A stretch of 64,000 nucleotides of DNA from Flammeovirga sp. OC4 (GTDB taxonomy: Bacteria; Bacteroidota; Bacteroidia; Cytophagales; Flammeovirgaceae). The translations under genes were made by a program, and so were the position numbers. The DNA is taken from NCBI RefSeq assembly GCF_000812565.1, contig NZ_JTAM01000007.1:62001-126000 (forward strand). The letters are read 5' to 3'. The notes below the pieces were generated by a model. It searched no databases. It saw only the letters and a program-made list of their open reading frames with translations, and was not told where the DNA came from. Below, one piece after another: positions 7,252 to 14,874 of this stretch (positions are counted from its first letter, which is position 1; every line of letters starts with the position of its first letter).

Positions 7252-10200
7252 ATGAATAAATTATTACTGACCATTTTTTTATCACTTCATTTTTTAACTA
7301 TAGTAAGTGGTCAATCAATCCAGCAAATCCAAAATTCTTTTAATCAATATTTAGAAAAAGCAAAGTCAGGGGAGTATACGTTTCAACCCGATTCATCCGC
7401 TGTACTTGATACATTATCTTTTTCTAAGAAGAATAAAAAAATCTACTATTTTTTGAGTAAACACTGGGAGTATACACCAATAAGGATTAATGATTTATCT
7501 TCCATTGAAAAAAAAGTAAGAGAGCAACTTGGGGAAAATTATAACAGATATGATCTGATTTTTTTCGTTGGGCAGTCCAAAAGTACATCTTTCAGTAAGC
7601 TGGCCAAAAAAAATAAATGGCCTGTTATTCCTAAAAACTATTTAAAAGATCTAGTGCCCAATTTTTATAGAGGAACTCATTCACTTGATAAAGACAGACG
7701 ATTAGCGAAGAGTCATGCAAATACCCCGATACATGTGAAGAGGGTAGATAGAAAGGAAGAGGAAATCATTCGAAATGGCCTTTATGGAAATCACCTCGCA
7801 ATCTGGAATAGTCATGGCTTATATTATGAAAAGAGTTTGAAAAGGTGGGAATGGCAAAGAGCAAGATTATTTCAAACCGTTGAAGATTTATTACCTACTG
7901 CTTTTGTATTGCCGTATTTAGCGCCAATGCTAGAAAACGCAGGAGCAAATGTCTATATCCCAAGAGAGAGGGGAATTCAATCAAAAAGTTTTGTAATCGA
8001 TAATGATGGAGAAAGAGAGGGGTATGAAGAAGGTGAAAATGTTGTGGCCGGAAATGTAGGCTTTGAACATAAATTATTTTACAATGATCATGAAAACCCT
8101 TTCGAATTAGGGACTTCGAGAAAAATAAAGTCAACCAACAATAAAAATGATATTGCTTTTACTTGGAAGGCTCCAAAAGAACTCAAAGGTGAATATGCAG
8201 TATATGTTTCTTATGCAAAGAATGATTTGCCGGTAGAAGATACACATTACTATGTTCGTCATAAAAAACAAAAGACAGCTTTTATCGTCAACCAGAAAAT
8301 AGCACCAAAGACTTGGGTGTATTTGGGGACTTTTCACTTTGATGGTTCAGCAGGTGAAGGTGTTTATTTATCTTCTTATTCTAAAACAAAAGGGCGTTAT
8401 GTTACAGCAGATGCTGTTCGTTTTGGTGGAGGATCAGGAAATATTGTAAGAGAAGGAACGAGTAGTTTAAGAGCAAGATATACAGAAGGAGCAAGATACA
8501 ATTTACAATATTCGGGTGCTCCGGAGTGGGTGTATTCTCCAAACGAAGGGAAGAATGATTATAAAGATGATTATCAATCGAGAGGGGAATGGGTAAATTG
8601 GTTAACAGGTGCAACTTTAGCCTTAAATCCTAAGATTGAAAATGAAGGTTTGGGAGTTCCCATTGATTTGGCGTTAGCATTACATACTGATGCTGGTGTG
8701 TCAAAGTCCGATACAACTATTGGGACATTGGCAATTTACAGCACAACCAATATGGAGAAAAATATTCATTTTGAGGGTGGACAGTCTAGGTTAACGAGTA
8801 GAGATTTAGCAGATATTATTCAGACGCAGATCGTAGAGGATGCTCGAATTTTACATGATTCCATTTGGAATAGAAGGTCATTATGGGATAGAAGATATAG
8901 TGAGGCGGTTTACCCTGATGTGCCAACAGTACTGATTGAATTATTATCTCATCAAAATTTTAAAGATATGTGGTTTGCTTTGGACCCTGTTTTTAGATTT
9001 GATGTCAGTCGATCGATTTATAAAGGGATTCTAAAGTATATGGCTTTTCAAGAAAATAGAAAATACGTTGTTCAACCATTACCTCCAACGCATTTTTCTG
9101 TGGCCATAAAAGAAAATGGTGCATTGATTAAATGGAAACCACAACGAGACCCAATAGAAGCATCAGCTGATCCTACATTTTACAAACTGTATACAAACTT
9201 CGATAATCAGGGTTGGGATAATGGACAGGTTATTAATGATTCAAGTATTCTACTTTCTATACAGAAAGAGCACTTTTATAGTTTTAAAGTAACCGCAGTA
9301 AACAGTGGTGGAGAAAGTTTTCCAACGGGTGAATTGAGCATGGCAGATTTTGAAAATGAACCAATTCTTGTTGTAAATGCTTTTGATCGCGTATCTTCTC
9401 CGACATTTATTGATACAGAAAATTATAAGGGTTTCAATCATTTGGACCATGGTGTAGCAGATCAGGTAGACTTATCTTATGTGGGTGCTCAGTATGACTT
9501 TAATCCAAATTCACCTTGGGTTGACGATGATGCTCCTGGTTTTGGAGCAAGTTTCGGAAATAAAGAAACAACCATAATTAAAGGTAATGCCTTTAATTAT
9601 CCAGGAATTCATGGTAATGCAATGTATTATTTGAAGCAGTCATTTGTATCCTGTAATCAAACAGCTTTGAAAGAAGGGGGAATTCAATTTGAAGATTACT
9701 TTGCTGTTGATATCGTTTTAGGAGAACAAAAAGACTTGAATTTTAGCCAATGGGGTAAGAAAACGGAATACAAACTTCTATCTCCTGAACTTCGCAATAA
9801 AATTGAAGTTTACTTAAAGCAAGGTGGTAACTTATTGATAAGTGGGGCTTATTTGGGTTCAAGCTTATTTTATGAGGAAGATGGTGTTCCAAAGGGAAGA
9901 AAGCATCCAGATGTGCTTTTTGGAAAGAACGTTTTACATTTAATAGGTAGAACGGATCATGCGGATCTTATTGGAGAGGTAAAAAGCGTAGATAAATCAT
10001 TCCAAAGCCTGAATGGGCTATATTATTCTAAATCAGACAGTGATCCTATTTATAAAGTAGAATCTCCAGACGCATTGGAACCATGGGGAAAAGGCGGTAA
10101 TCAAATTTGTAGATATACAAGCAATCAAAAAGGGGCAGGGATAAGCTATAATAATGGAAATAAAAAGATTGTAGCTTTAGGTTTTCCATTTGAAACCATT

Positions 10201-10263
10201 CTTTCTGAACAAAAAAGAATTGAAGTAATGGAAGAAGTTTTGATATTTTTTAAAGAAAAATAG
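7252..10263 (+). CDS. Secreted amidase_3-type hydrolase with golvesin-like insert and Fn3 domain
   Basis: A 1003-residue exported protein (signal peptide MNKLLLTIFLSLHFLTIVSG). The catalytic core looks like an N-acetylmuramoyl-L-alanine amidase (amidase_3) split by an insertion. Its parts are IWNSHG with His188, LENAGANVYIPRERG (228-241), ALHTDAG with His478, and PTVLIELLSHQNF with Glu563, matching the zinc His/His and the catalytic Glu. The insert (about 255-395, ending GRYVTADAVRFGGG) resembles the golvesin/xanthan-lyase-like domain. A fibronectin III-like domain covers about 620-700 and a ~300-residue C-terminal region follows. The family is often misannotated as xanthan lyase. It probably acts on peptidoglycan outside the cytoplasm. 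Confidence 0.75.
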   Translation: MNKLLLTIFLSLHFLTIVSGQSIQQIQNSFNQYLEKAKSGEYTFQPDSSAVLDTLSFSKKNKKIYYFLSKHWEYTPIRINDLSSIEKKVREQLGENYNRYDLIFFVGQSKSTSFSKLAKKNKWPVIPKNYLKDLVPNFYRGTHSLDKDRRLAKSHANTPIHVKRVDRKEEEIIRNGLYGNHLAIWNSHGLYYEKSLKRWEWQRARLFQTVEDLLPTAFVLPYLAPMLENAGANVYIPRERGIQSKSFVIDNDGEREGYEEGENVVAGNVGFEHKLFYNDHENPFELGTSRKIKSTNNKNDIAFTWKAPKELKGEYAVYVSYAKNDLPVEDTHYYVRHKKQKTAFIVNQKIAPKTWVYLGTFHFDGSAGEGVYLSSYSKTKGRYVTADAVRFGGGSGNIVREGTSSLRARYTEGARYNLQYSGAPEWVYSPNEGKNDYKDDYQSRGEWVNWLTGATLALNPKIENEGLGVPIDLALALHTDAGVSKSDTTIGTLAIYSTTNMEKNIHFEGGQSRLTSRDLADIIQTQIVEDARILHDSIWNRRSLWDRRYSEAVYPDVPTVLIELLSHQNFKDMWFALDPVFRFDVSRSIYKGILKYMAFQENRKYVVQPLPPTHFSVAIKENGALIKWKPQRDPIEASADPTFYKLYTNFDNQGWDNGQVINDSSILLSIQKEHFYSFKVTAVNSGGESFPTGELSMADFENEPILVVNAFDRVSSPTFIDTENYKGFNHLDHGVADQVDLSYVGAQYDFNPNSPWVDDDAPGFGASFGNKETTIIKGNAFNYPGIHGNAMYYLKQSFVSCNQTALKEGGIQFEDYFAVDIVLGEQKDLNFSQWGKKTEYKLLSPELRNKIEVYLKQGGNLLISGAYLGSSLFYEEDGVPKGRKHPDVLFGKNVLHLIGRTDHADLIGEVKSVDKSFQSLNGLYYSKSDSDPIYKVESPDALEPWGKGGNQICRYTSNQKGAGISYNNGNKKIVALGFPFETILSEQKRIEVMEEVLIFFKEK

Positions 10264-10332
10264 TGCTTATCTAAGAAGAAATGGTGAGTTAATAGATTGA
10301 TTGCAAGGTTTTTGGATCTTAATTATTGACAA

Positions 10333-10369
10333 AAAGGTTAAGATACTGAAAATTTAACCTTTCTTTTTT
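10333..10369 (+). terminator. Terminator of the amidase-like gene
   Basis: Stem AAAGGTTAA/TTAACCTTT (10333-10341 with 10354-10362), a 12-base loop and a T run at 10364-10369. Confidence 0.75.
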
Positions 10370-10486
10370 AGTTCAGTTCGTAATATGTAATTGAACAAAG
10401 ACAAAATATAAAGTCTTAAGAGCGATATGGTTCTTTTCACTTTATAAACAGGTAGTTGTTACAACTACATAAGACTGACAAACTGC

Positions 10487-10518
10487 AAAAAGGCCTCACT
10501 AGATGAGGCTTTTTTTTA
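10487..10518 (+). terminator. Second terminator-like hairpin before pyrC
   Basis: GCCTCA (10493-10498) pairs with TGAGGC (10504-10509), flanked by an A run before and a T run after, so the stem extends. It lies about 65 bases before the pyrC start. Confidence 0.6.
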
Positions 10519-10583
10519 TGTTTAATTTTTAGAAGAAAAAACGGGGTAGTATCTTCACGTAATTTTAAATTCATACTTATATC

Positions 10584-11921
10584 ATGGAGAAGATACTTAT
10601 CAAAAACGCACAAATAGTCAATGAAGGAACTATTTATCACTCGGACCTAAGAGTGGTAAATGGGAGAATCGAAAAGATTGGAACTTCGTTGGAAGCACAA
10701 ACAGACGAAAAGGTAATTAATGCCGAAGGGAAATATCTTCTTCCTGGCTTAATTGATGATCAAGTACACTTCAGAGAGCCTGGTTTGACTCAAAAAGCCA
10801 ATATTGAAACTGAATCTAGAGCAGCTGTTTCAGGAGGGGTTACTTCATTTATGGAAATGCCAAATACAAAACCTCCTACAGTGACAATCGAGAAGTTGGA
10901 AGAGAAGTATGAGATTGCATCAAGAACATCATTAGCGAATTACTCTTTTTATATTGGAGCATCAAATGACAATTTAGAGGAGGTACTTAAAGCAGATCCT
11001 AAAAATGTTTGTGGTATCAAAGTATTTATGGGTTCTTCGACAGGAAACATGCTTGTGGATAATGAAGAAACACTTGCCAATTTATTCAAGAATGCTCAAA
11101 TGATCATTGCTTCTCACTGTGAGGACGATCCAATGATTGCTGAGAATATGGAGAAGTATGTAGAGAAATATGGTGATGATATTCCTATGGAATGCCACCC
11201 TGAAATCAGAAGTGCAGAAGCTTGTTATTCTTCTTCTTCTAAAGCGGTTGCTTTGGCAAGAAAACATGGTGCAAGATTACATATCTTACATATTTCAACA
11301 GCGAAGGAATTAGAGCTTTTTGATAATGATATTCCATTACAGGAAAAGAAAATTACTTCAGAGGCTTGTGTACATCATATGTGGTTCTCTGATGAAGATT
11401 ATAAAGAGAAAGGTGCTTTTATTAAATGGAACCCTGCTGTAAAAACAAAAGAAGATGGAGCGGGTATTCTTGCAGGTGTTTTGAATGACAAAATTGATGT
11501 AATTGCGACTGATCACGCTCCTCATACATTGGAAGAGAAGTCAAATAAATATACATCAGCACCTTCAGGTGGTCCATTAGTACAACATTCATTACAGGTG
11601 TTGTTGGATTTCTATAAAGAAGGAAAAATTTCTTTAGAGAAAATTGTAGAGAAAGCATGTCATAATCCAGCTATTTTATTTGAAGTAGCAGAGAGAGGTT
11701 ATATCAGAGAGGGGTACTGGGCTGACCTTGTATTAGTGGATCTTGAAGCTCCTCAAAAAGTTGAAAAATCAAACCTTAATTATAAATGTGGTTGGTCTCC
11801 ATTCGAAGGACATACTTTTAGTGCGTCTGTGACTCATACTATTGTTTCTGGACACTTAGCGTATGAGAATGGAACTTTCCATGAAGATGTAAAAGGAAAA
11901 AGATTGACATTTGATAGATAA
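10584..11921 (+). CDS. pyrC: Dihydroorotase
   Basis: A 445-residue amidohydrolase that closes carbamoyl-aspartate to dihydroorotate in pyrimidine synthesis. Seen motifs are LIDDQVHFREPGLTQKA (57-73), the metal-bridging lysine region GIKVFMGSSTGNM, the metal histidines in IASHCEDD and LHILHIST, and the catalytic aspartate in VIATDHAPHT. The usual HxHxR metal motif reads Q60-V-H62-F-R64, so the first metal histidine is a glutamine; I recall the same DDQVHFR form in other Bacteroidetes dihydroorotases. It stands alone between terminators. Confidence 0.9.
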   Translation: MEKILIKNAQIVNEGTIYHSDLRVVNGRIEKIGTSLEAQTDEKVINAEGKYLLPGLIDDQVHFREPGLTQKANIETESRAAVSGGVTSFMEMPNTKPPTVTIEKLEEKYEIASRTSLANYSFYIGASNDNLEEVLKADPKNVCGIKVFMGSSTGNMLVDNEETLANLFKNAQMIIASHCEDDPMIAENMEKYVEKYGDDIPMECHPEIRSAEACYSSSSKAVALARKHGARLHILHISTAKELELFDNDIPLQEKKITSEACVHHMWFSDEDYKEKGAFIKWNPAVKTKEDGAGILAGVLNDKIDVIATDHAPHTLEEKSNKYTSAPSGGPLVQHSLQVLLDFYKEGKISLEKIVEKACHNPAILFEVAERGYIREGYWADLVLVDLEAPQKVEKSNLNYKCGWSPFEGHTFSASVTHTIVSGHLAYENGTFHEDVKGKRLTFDR

Positions 11922-11983
11922 TTATTGATTTATCAATAAAAGAGAGGGTAGGAATATACCTTTTTATATGATGTTGATGCGAA

Positions 11984-12028
11984 ATAAAGGGATAGTCTAA
12001 TTTTTTTTTACTATCCCTTTATTTTTTT
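11984..12028 (+). terminator. Terminator of pyrC
   Basis: A perfect 13-pair stem ATAAAGGGATAGT/ACTATCCCTTTAT (11984-11996 with 12010-12022), followed by a T run. Confidence 0.85.
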
Positions 12029-12105
12029 ATTCCTGATTAACAGGAGGTTTATTGGTGTTGAATTTTGTTTACATAAAACAATGTGGTTTTTGTAAACTTT
12101 CCTTC

Positions 12106-12113
12106 TATCTTTG
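12106..12113 (+). promoter_or_regulatory. -7 element of first tRNA-His
   Basis: TATCTTTG followed by CA lies 18 bases before the tRNA. No clear -33 TTTG is seen at the expected place. Confidence 0.5.
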
Positions 12114-12131
12114 CAGAGCAAAAAAACAAAT

Positions 12132-12206
12132 GGCGATCGTAGCTCAGTTGGTTAGAGCACCGGTTTGTGGTTCCGGGGGCCGTGGGTTCGAATCCCATCG
12201 TTCGCC
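12132..12206 (+). tRNA. tRNA-His (anticodon GTG), copy 1
   Basis: The cloverleaf is complete: acceptor GCGATCG with CGTTCGC, D-stem GCTC/GAGC, anticodon loop TTGTGGT, T arm GTGGG-TTCGAAT-CCCAT. The extra G at 12132 is the G-1 that marks tRNA-His and faces discriminator C at 12206. CCA is not encoded. There is one T-T mismatch in the acceptor stem and one (31-39) in the anticodon stem, both shared with copy 2. Confidence 0.95.
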
Positions 12207-12207
12207 C

Positions 12208-12235
12208 AAAGCTTTCAAGAAATTGAAAGCTTTTT
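12208..12235 (+). terminator. Terminator of tRNA-His copy 1
   Basis: A perfect 11-pair stem AAAGCTTTCAA/TTGAAAGCTTT with GAAA loop, then T run. Confidence 0.85.
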
Positions 12236-12318
12236 ATATGTTTTTGAAAACAAAGAGTAGGTAAATTAATGATGTACAGTATTTTGTATTTTAATTGATT
12301 TAATACTCAAAATAAAGT

Positions 12319-12348
12319 TTTGTTTTGTAAAATTATTAATTACCTTTG
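12319..12348 (+). promoter_or_regulatory. Promoter of second tRNA-His
   Basis: TTTG at 12319-12322 and TACCTTTG at 12341-12348, 18 bases apart, lie just before the second tRNA copy, so each copy has its own promoter. Confidence 0.55.
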
Positions 12349-12364
12349 CAGAGCAAAAATAAAT

Positions 12365-12439
12365 GGCGATCGTAGCTCAGTTGGTTAGAGCACCGGTTTG
12401 TGGTTCCGGGGGCCGTGGGTTCGAATCCCATCGTTCGCC
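12365..12439 (+). tRNA. tRNA-His (anticodon GTG), copy 2
   Basis: Identical in all 75 bases to the copy at 12132-12206, including encoded G-1, discriminator C, missing CCA and the two stem mismatches. Confidence 0.95.
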
Positions 12440-12440
12440 C

Positions 12441-12470
12441 AAAGCTTTCAAGAAATTGAAAGCTTTTTTT
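12441..12470 (+). terminator. Terminator of tRNA-His copy 2
   Basis: The same 11-pair stem and GAAA loop as after copy 1, with a longer T run. Confidence 0.85.
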
Positions 12471-12495
12471 GTACCCAAAACTTTATTAAAACAAA

Positions 12496-12517
12496 AAAAG
12501 GCATAAAAATGCCTTTT
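12496..12517 (-). terminator. Terminator of the SiaC-like gene
   Basis: Stem AAAAGGCAT/ATGCCTTTT (12496-12504 with 12509-12517). On the minus strand it is followed by a long T run, so it serves the leftward gene ending at 12555. Confidence 0.75.
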
Positions 12518-12554
12518 AGTTGATGATAGTTGTTTTTAGAGGATAAAAACATAC

Positions 12555-12959
12555 TTAGCTGGCTATTTGATGCTTTTTGTCACTCATTATAATAGAAATA
12601 TTGAGCTCCACATCTTCCGCTAATGTTTCAATGTCTTCATATAAGTCATCATCATTTTCAAATACATACCATTTCAATGATATTTCTTTGTTTTCGTGCG
12701 TCCATTCTTTCAAAGTAGATAGAACGTTGTAAATGCCCTTTGCCGATGGTGTATTAAAGTAATTCACACCAAAAGTTAATGCTAGGGTTTTGTTTTCTTC
12801 CAAATACTCGTTAATCCAATTTGTTACTTCTTTGTACAAGTAAAATGCATTTTCATGGAAGGACGCACCAGTTATTTCCCCTTTACCATTGTCTGCATTG
12901 AGAAAGATTTGCGGTATTTGCTTATTTTGTAAAGAAGCGTTAATTGATAAATTTTCCAT
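12555..12959 (-). CDS. SiaC-like regulatory phosphoprotein (DUF1987)
   Basis: A 134-residue protein of the SiaC/DUF1987 family. The fold hallmark is GASFHENAFYLYKEVTNWI (31-49), and the phospho-acceptor loop reads VNYFNTPSAKGI (66-77), with Thr70 at the place of the phosphorylated Thr68 of Pseudomonas SiaC. The region WYVFENDDDLYEDIETLAED matches the acidic WYYEEDDEDM stretch of the family. It is a second, more diverged paralog of the SiaC at 46852. No kinase or cyclase gene lies next to it here, so its partners must be elsewhere, possibly SiaB at 46261. Confidence 0.8.
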   Translation of the reverse strand: MENLSINASLQNKQIPQIFLNADNGKGEITGASFHENAFYLYKEVTNWINEYLEENKTLALTFGVNYFNTPSAKGIYNVLSTLKEWTHENKEISLKWYVFENDDDLYEDIETLAEDVELNISIIMSDKKHQIAS

Positions 12960-12998
12960 TTAGATAGTTTCGTTAGTCTTACAATCGAATTACACAAG

Positions 12999-13015
12999 TC
13001 AATGATTCTCATTGA
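12999..13015. promoter_or_regulatory. Inverted repeat upstream of the SiaC-like gene
   Basis: TCAATGA-TTC-TCATTGA is a perfect 7-3-7 inverted repeat 40 bases before the SiaC-like start. The core AATGATTCTCATT matches the Fur-box core AATGATAATCATT at 11 of 13 positions. It may be an operator; the assignment to Fur is weak. Confidence 0.35.
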
Positions 13016-13082
13016 GTTATTAACAATAATAATGTAAAACATACACTTATACAATTATTTCATTAAAAAATTATAAGAAATT

Positions 13083-13775
13083 TCAATTTTTTGTTAATAA
13101 ACCCTTTAGTATTTCTAGTCCTTCACTTCCTCCTTTCTCGATGAGGTGGATATTTCTTAAGTCCGCATTCTCAGGAATCTTAGGGTCAATTAAGTAGGAT
13201 TTACAATGGGAGGGAGTGTAATGAATGAGATTAGCGGCAGGGTAAACTTGTAATGAAGTACCTACCACAATGAAGATATCACTTTGTTCAGTAATTTCAA
13301 CAGCTGTCTCCATCATTGGTACATCTTCTCCAAACCATACAATATTTGGTCTTAACTGACTACCTTTCTCACATTTGTCTCCAATATTAATGACATCACT
13401 GTCCATGTTATAAACTAAGCTTTCATCAAGGGTGCTTCTTGATTGAAATAACTGACCATGTAAATGAATAATTTTGCTTGATCCTGCTCGTTCATGAAGG
13501 TCATCTACATTTTGAGTAATGACGGTAACATCATAATCTTTTTCTAATTCTGCTAATAGGAGGTGGCCTTTATTAGGTTCTGCTTTTTTGGCAGCTTTTC
13601 TTCTCTCATTATAAAAGTGAAGCACTAATTCTCTATTTCTACTCCAGCCCTGAGGAGATGCGACTTCCATAATATCGTGTCCTTCCCAAAGACCATCACT
13701 CCCTCTAAAAGTGGCAATTCCACTTTCCGCAGATATACCCGCACCAGTTAAAACGGTAATTTTTTTCCTTTTCAT
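13083..13775 (-). CDS. cobB: Sir2-family NAD-dependent protein deacylase
   Basis: A 230-residue class III sirtuin that removes acyl groups from lysines with NAD. NAD-binding motif GAGISAESGIATFRG (11-25), TQNVDDLH and catalytic HLHG are intact, and WFGE follows. Tyr55 and Arg58 (FYNERR) form the YxxR pair linked to desuccinylase activity in SIRT5/CobB. The zinc module is degraded: only one cysteine (KCEKGSQLRP) remains of the usual four, a form I recall from other Bacteroidetes sirtuins. It lies 123 bases upstream of the SiaC-like gene on the same strand and is divergent from menA. Confidence 0.9.
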   Translation of the reverse strand: MKRKKITVLTGAGISAESGIATFRGSDGLWEGHDIMEVASPQGWSRNRELVLHFYNERRKAAKKAEPNKGHLLLAELEKDYDVTVITQNVDDLHERAGSSKIIHLHGQLFQSRSTLDESLVYNMDSDVINIGDKCEKGSQLRPNIVWFGEDVPMMETAVEITEQSDIFIVVGTSLQVYPAANLIHYTPSHCKSYLIDPKIPENADLRNIHLIEKGGSEGLEILKGLLTKN

Positions 13776-13872
13776 GTTAATTTCTCTCTAAACGTTATAA
13801 AATAGATGTGCTTTTGTCATATAAAGAAAGTAATATTGTCAGAACTTTTTAAAGAACATAATTTATTTTACA

Positions 13873-14790
13873 ATGAAAGCTTGGATCCAGGCCTTTAGAT
13901 TACGAACACTTCCACTCGCATTATCAAGTATTATTCTTGGTAGCTTGCTAGCATATAGACAATTAGAAGAATATTTCAGTTTTGAAATTGTAGGTTTGTG
14001 TGTTTTGACCACAATTTTTCTACAAATACTATCCAACTTAGCAAATGATTACGGAGATTCGGTGCATGGTGCAGACCATGAAGAAAGAGAGGGGCCCTCA
14101 AGAGCAGTACAGTCTGGAGCTATTTCATTGGGTGCAATGAAAACGGCAATGATCATTTTTAGCGTCTTGTCATTGTTTTCAGGTTTGACCTTATTATATA
14201 TAAGTTTATCCTCATGGACGGAGTTCTTCTACTTCTTAGGTTTAGGTGTGTTGTCAATCATTGCAGCAATAACGTATACTGCAGGTAAGAAGCCTTATGG
14301 ATATGCAGGTCTTGGAGATTTGAGTGTTTATATTTTCTTTGGGTTAGTAGGAGTGATTGGTAGTTATTATTTACAGGTGAAAGAATTAGATGTATTGTTG
14401 CTGTTTCCTGCATCTGCTTGTGGATTATTGGCAGTGGCAGTACTCAACGTGAATAATATAAGAGATATTGAATCTGATATAAAAGCTGGTAAGAAATCTG
14501 TCCCAGTTCGTATTGGAAGAAAATGGGCTGTTTTATACCATTGGGCATTATTATTTTCAGCAATGGGCTTAGCGTTACTTTATGTTTCCTATAATTTTGA
14601 ATCGCCTTTACAGTGGTTGTTTGTTTTGACATTTCCTCTATTGAGGAAAAATGGCATGGCAGTGACACGCCTTACTCAGCCATCAGAATTGGATCCCTAT
14701 TTAAAACAAATGGCAATGTCTTCGTTACTATTTTCATTGACATTTGGTATTGGTCAGTTGCTACCTTTATATGTTGATTTAGGTTTTTAA
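13873..14790 (+). CDS. menA: 1,4-dihydroxy-2-naphthoate polyprenyltransferase
   Basis: A 305-residue UbiA-family membrane enzyme that joins the polyprenyl chain to dihydroxynaphthoate in menaquinone synthesis. The two aspartate-rich motifs are NDYGDSVHGAD (58-68) and NNIRDIESDIKAGK (about 194-207). About eight to nine membrane segments cover the chain. It is a single-gene unit, divergent from the sirtuin and convergent with the OstA-like gene. Menaquinone feeds the respiratory chain whose oxidase assembly genes lie 4 kb away. Confidence 0.92.
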   Translation: MKAWIQAFRLRTLPLALSSIILGSLLAYRQLEEYFSFEIVGLCVLTTIFLQILSNLANDYGDSVHGADHEEREGPSRAVQSGAISLGAMKTAMIIFSVLSLFSGLTLLYISLSSWTEFFYFLGLGVLSIIAAITYTAGKKPYGYAGLGDLSVYIFFGLVGVIGSYYLQVKELDVLLLFPASACGLLAVAVLNVNNIRDIESDIKAGKKSVPVRIGRKWAVLYHWALLFSAMGLALLYVSYNFESPLQWLFVLTFPLLRKNGMAVTRLTQPSELDPYLKQMAMSSLLFSLTFGIGQLLPLYVDLGF

Positions 14791-14812
14791 TAATCCAAAT
14801 CTTTAGAACATA

Positions 14813-14855
14813 AAAAAGCGAGATGATTTCATTAATTGAAACCATCTCGCTTTTT
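14813..14855. terminator. Two-way terminator between menA and the OstA-like gene
   Basis: An 18-base stem with one mismatch (14813-14830 with 14838-14855) has an A run on one side and a T run on the other, so it can serve both converging genes. Confidence 0.85.
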
Positions 14856-14874
14856 TTATGTCATTTGATTTAGC

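Larger units (their letters stand above)
10264..10583 (+). other. 320-base gap between amidase-like gene and pyrC
   Basis: It holds a terminator (10333-10369), a perfect palindrome GTAGTTG-TTA-CAACTAC (10452-10468) and a second terminator-like hairpin (10487-10518). No convincing coding region is seen. The second hairpin has no gene directly before it, so an unrecognised short transcript may end there. Confidence 0.5.
12109..12470 (+). repeat. Tandem duplication of the tRNA-His transcription unit
   Basis: The block from the end of the -7 element (CTTTGCAGAGCAAAAA) through the tRNA to the terminator hairpin occurs twice, at about 12109-12235 and 12344-12470, 233 bases apart. The tRNA and terminator stem are identical in both copies. 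The leader differs only by a small indel in the A run. The spacer between copies is unrelated AT-rich sequence. Confidence 0.9.

Noticed and set aside
12052-12264. 70-codon reading frame across the first tRNA-His
   Set aside because: It reads through the tRNA and its terminator; the frame is a chance product of the tRNA sequence.
12872-13054. 60-codon minus-strand frame overlapping the SiaC-like start
   Set aside because: It runs over the conserved SiaC start in another frame and has no recognisable product.
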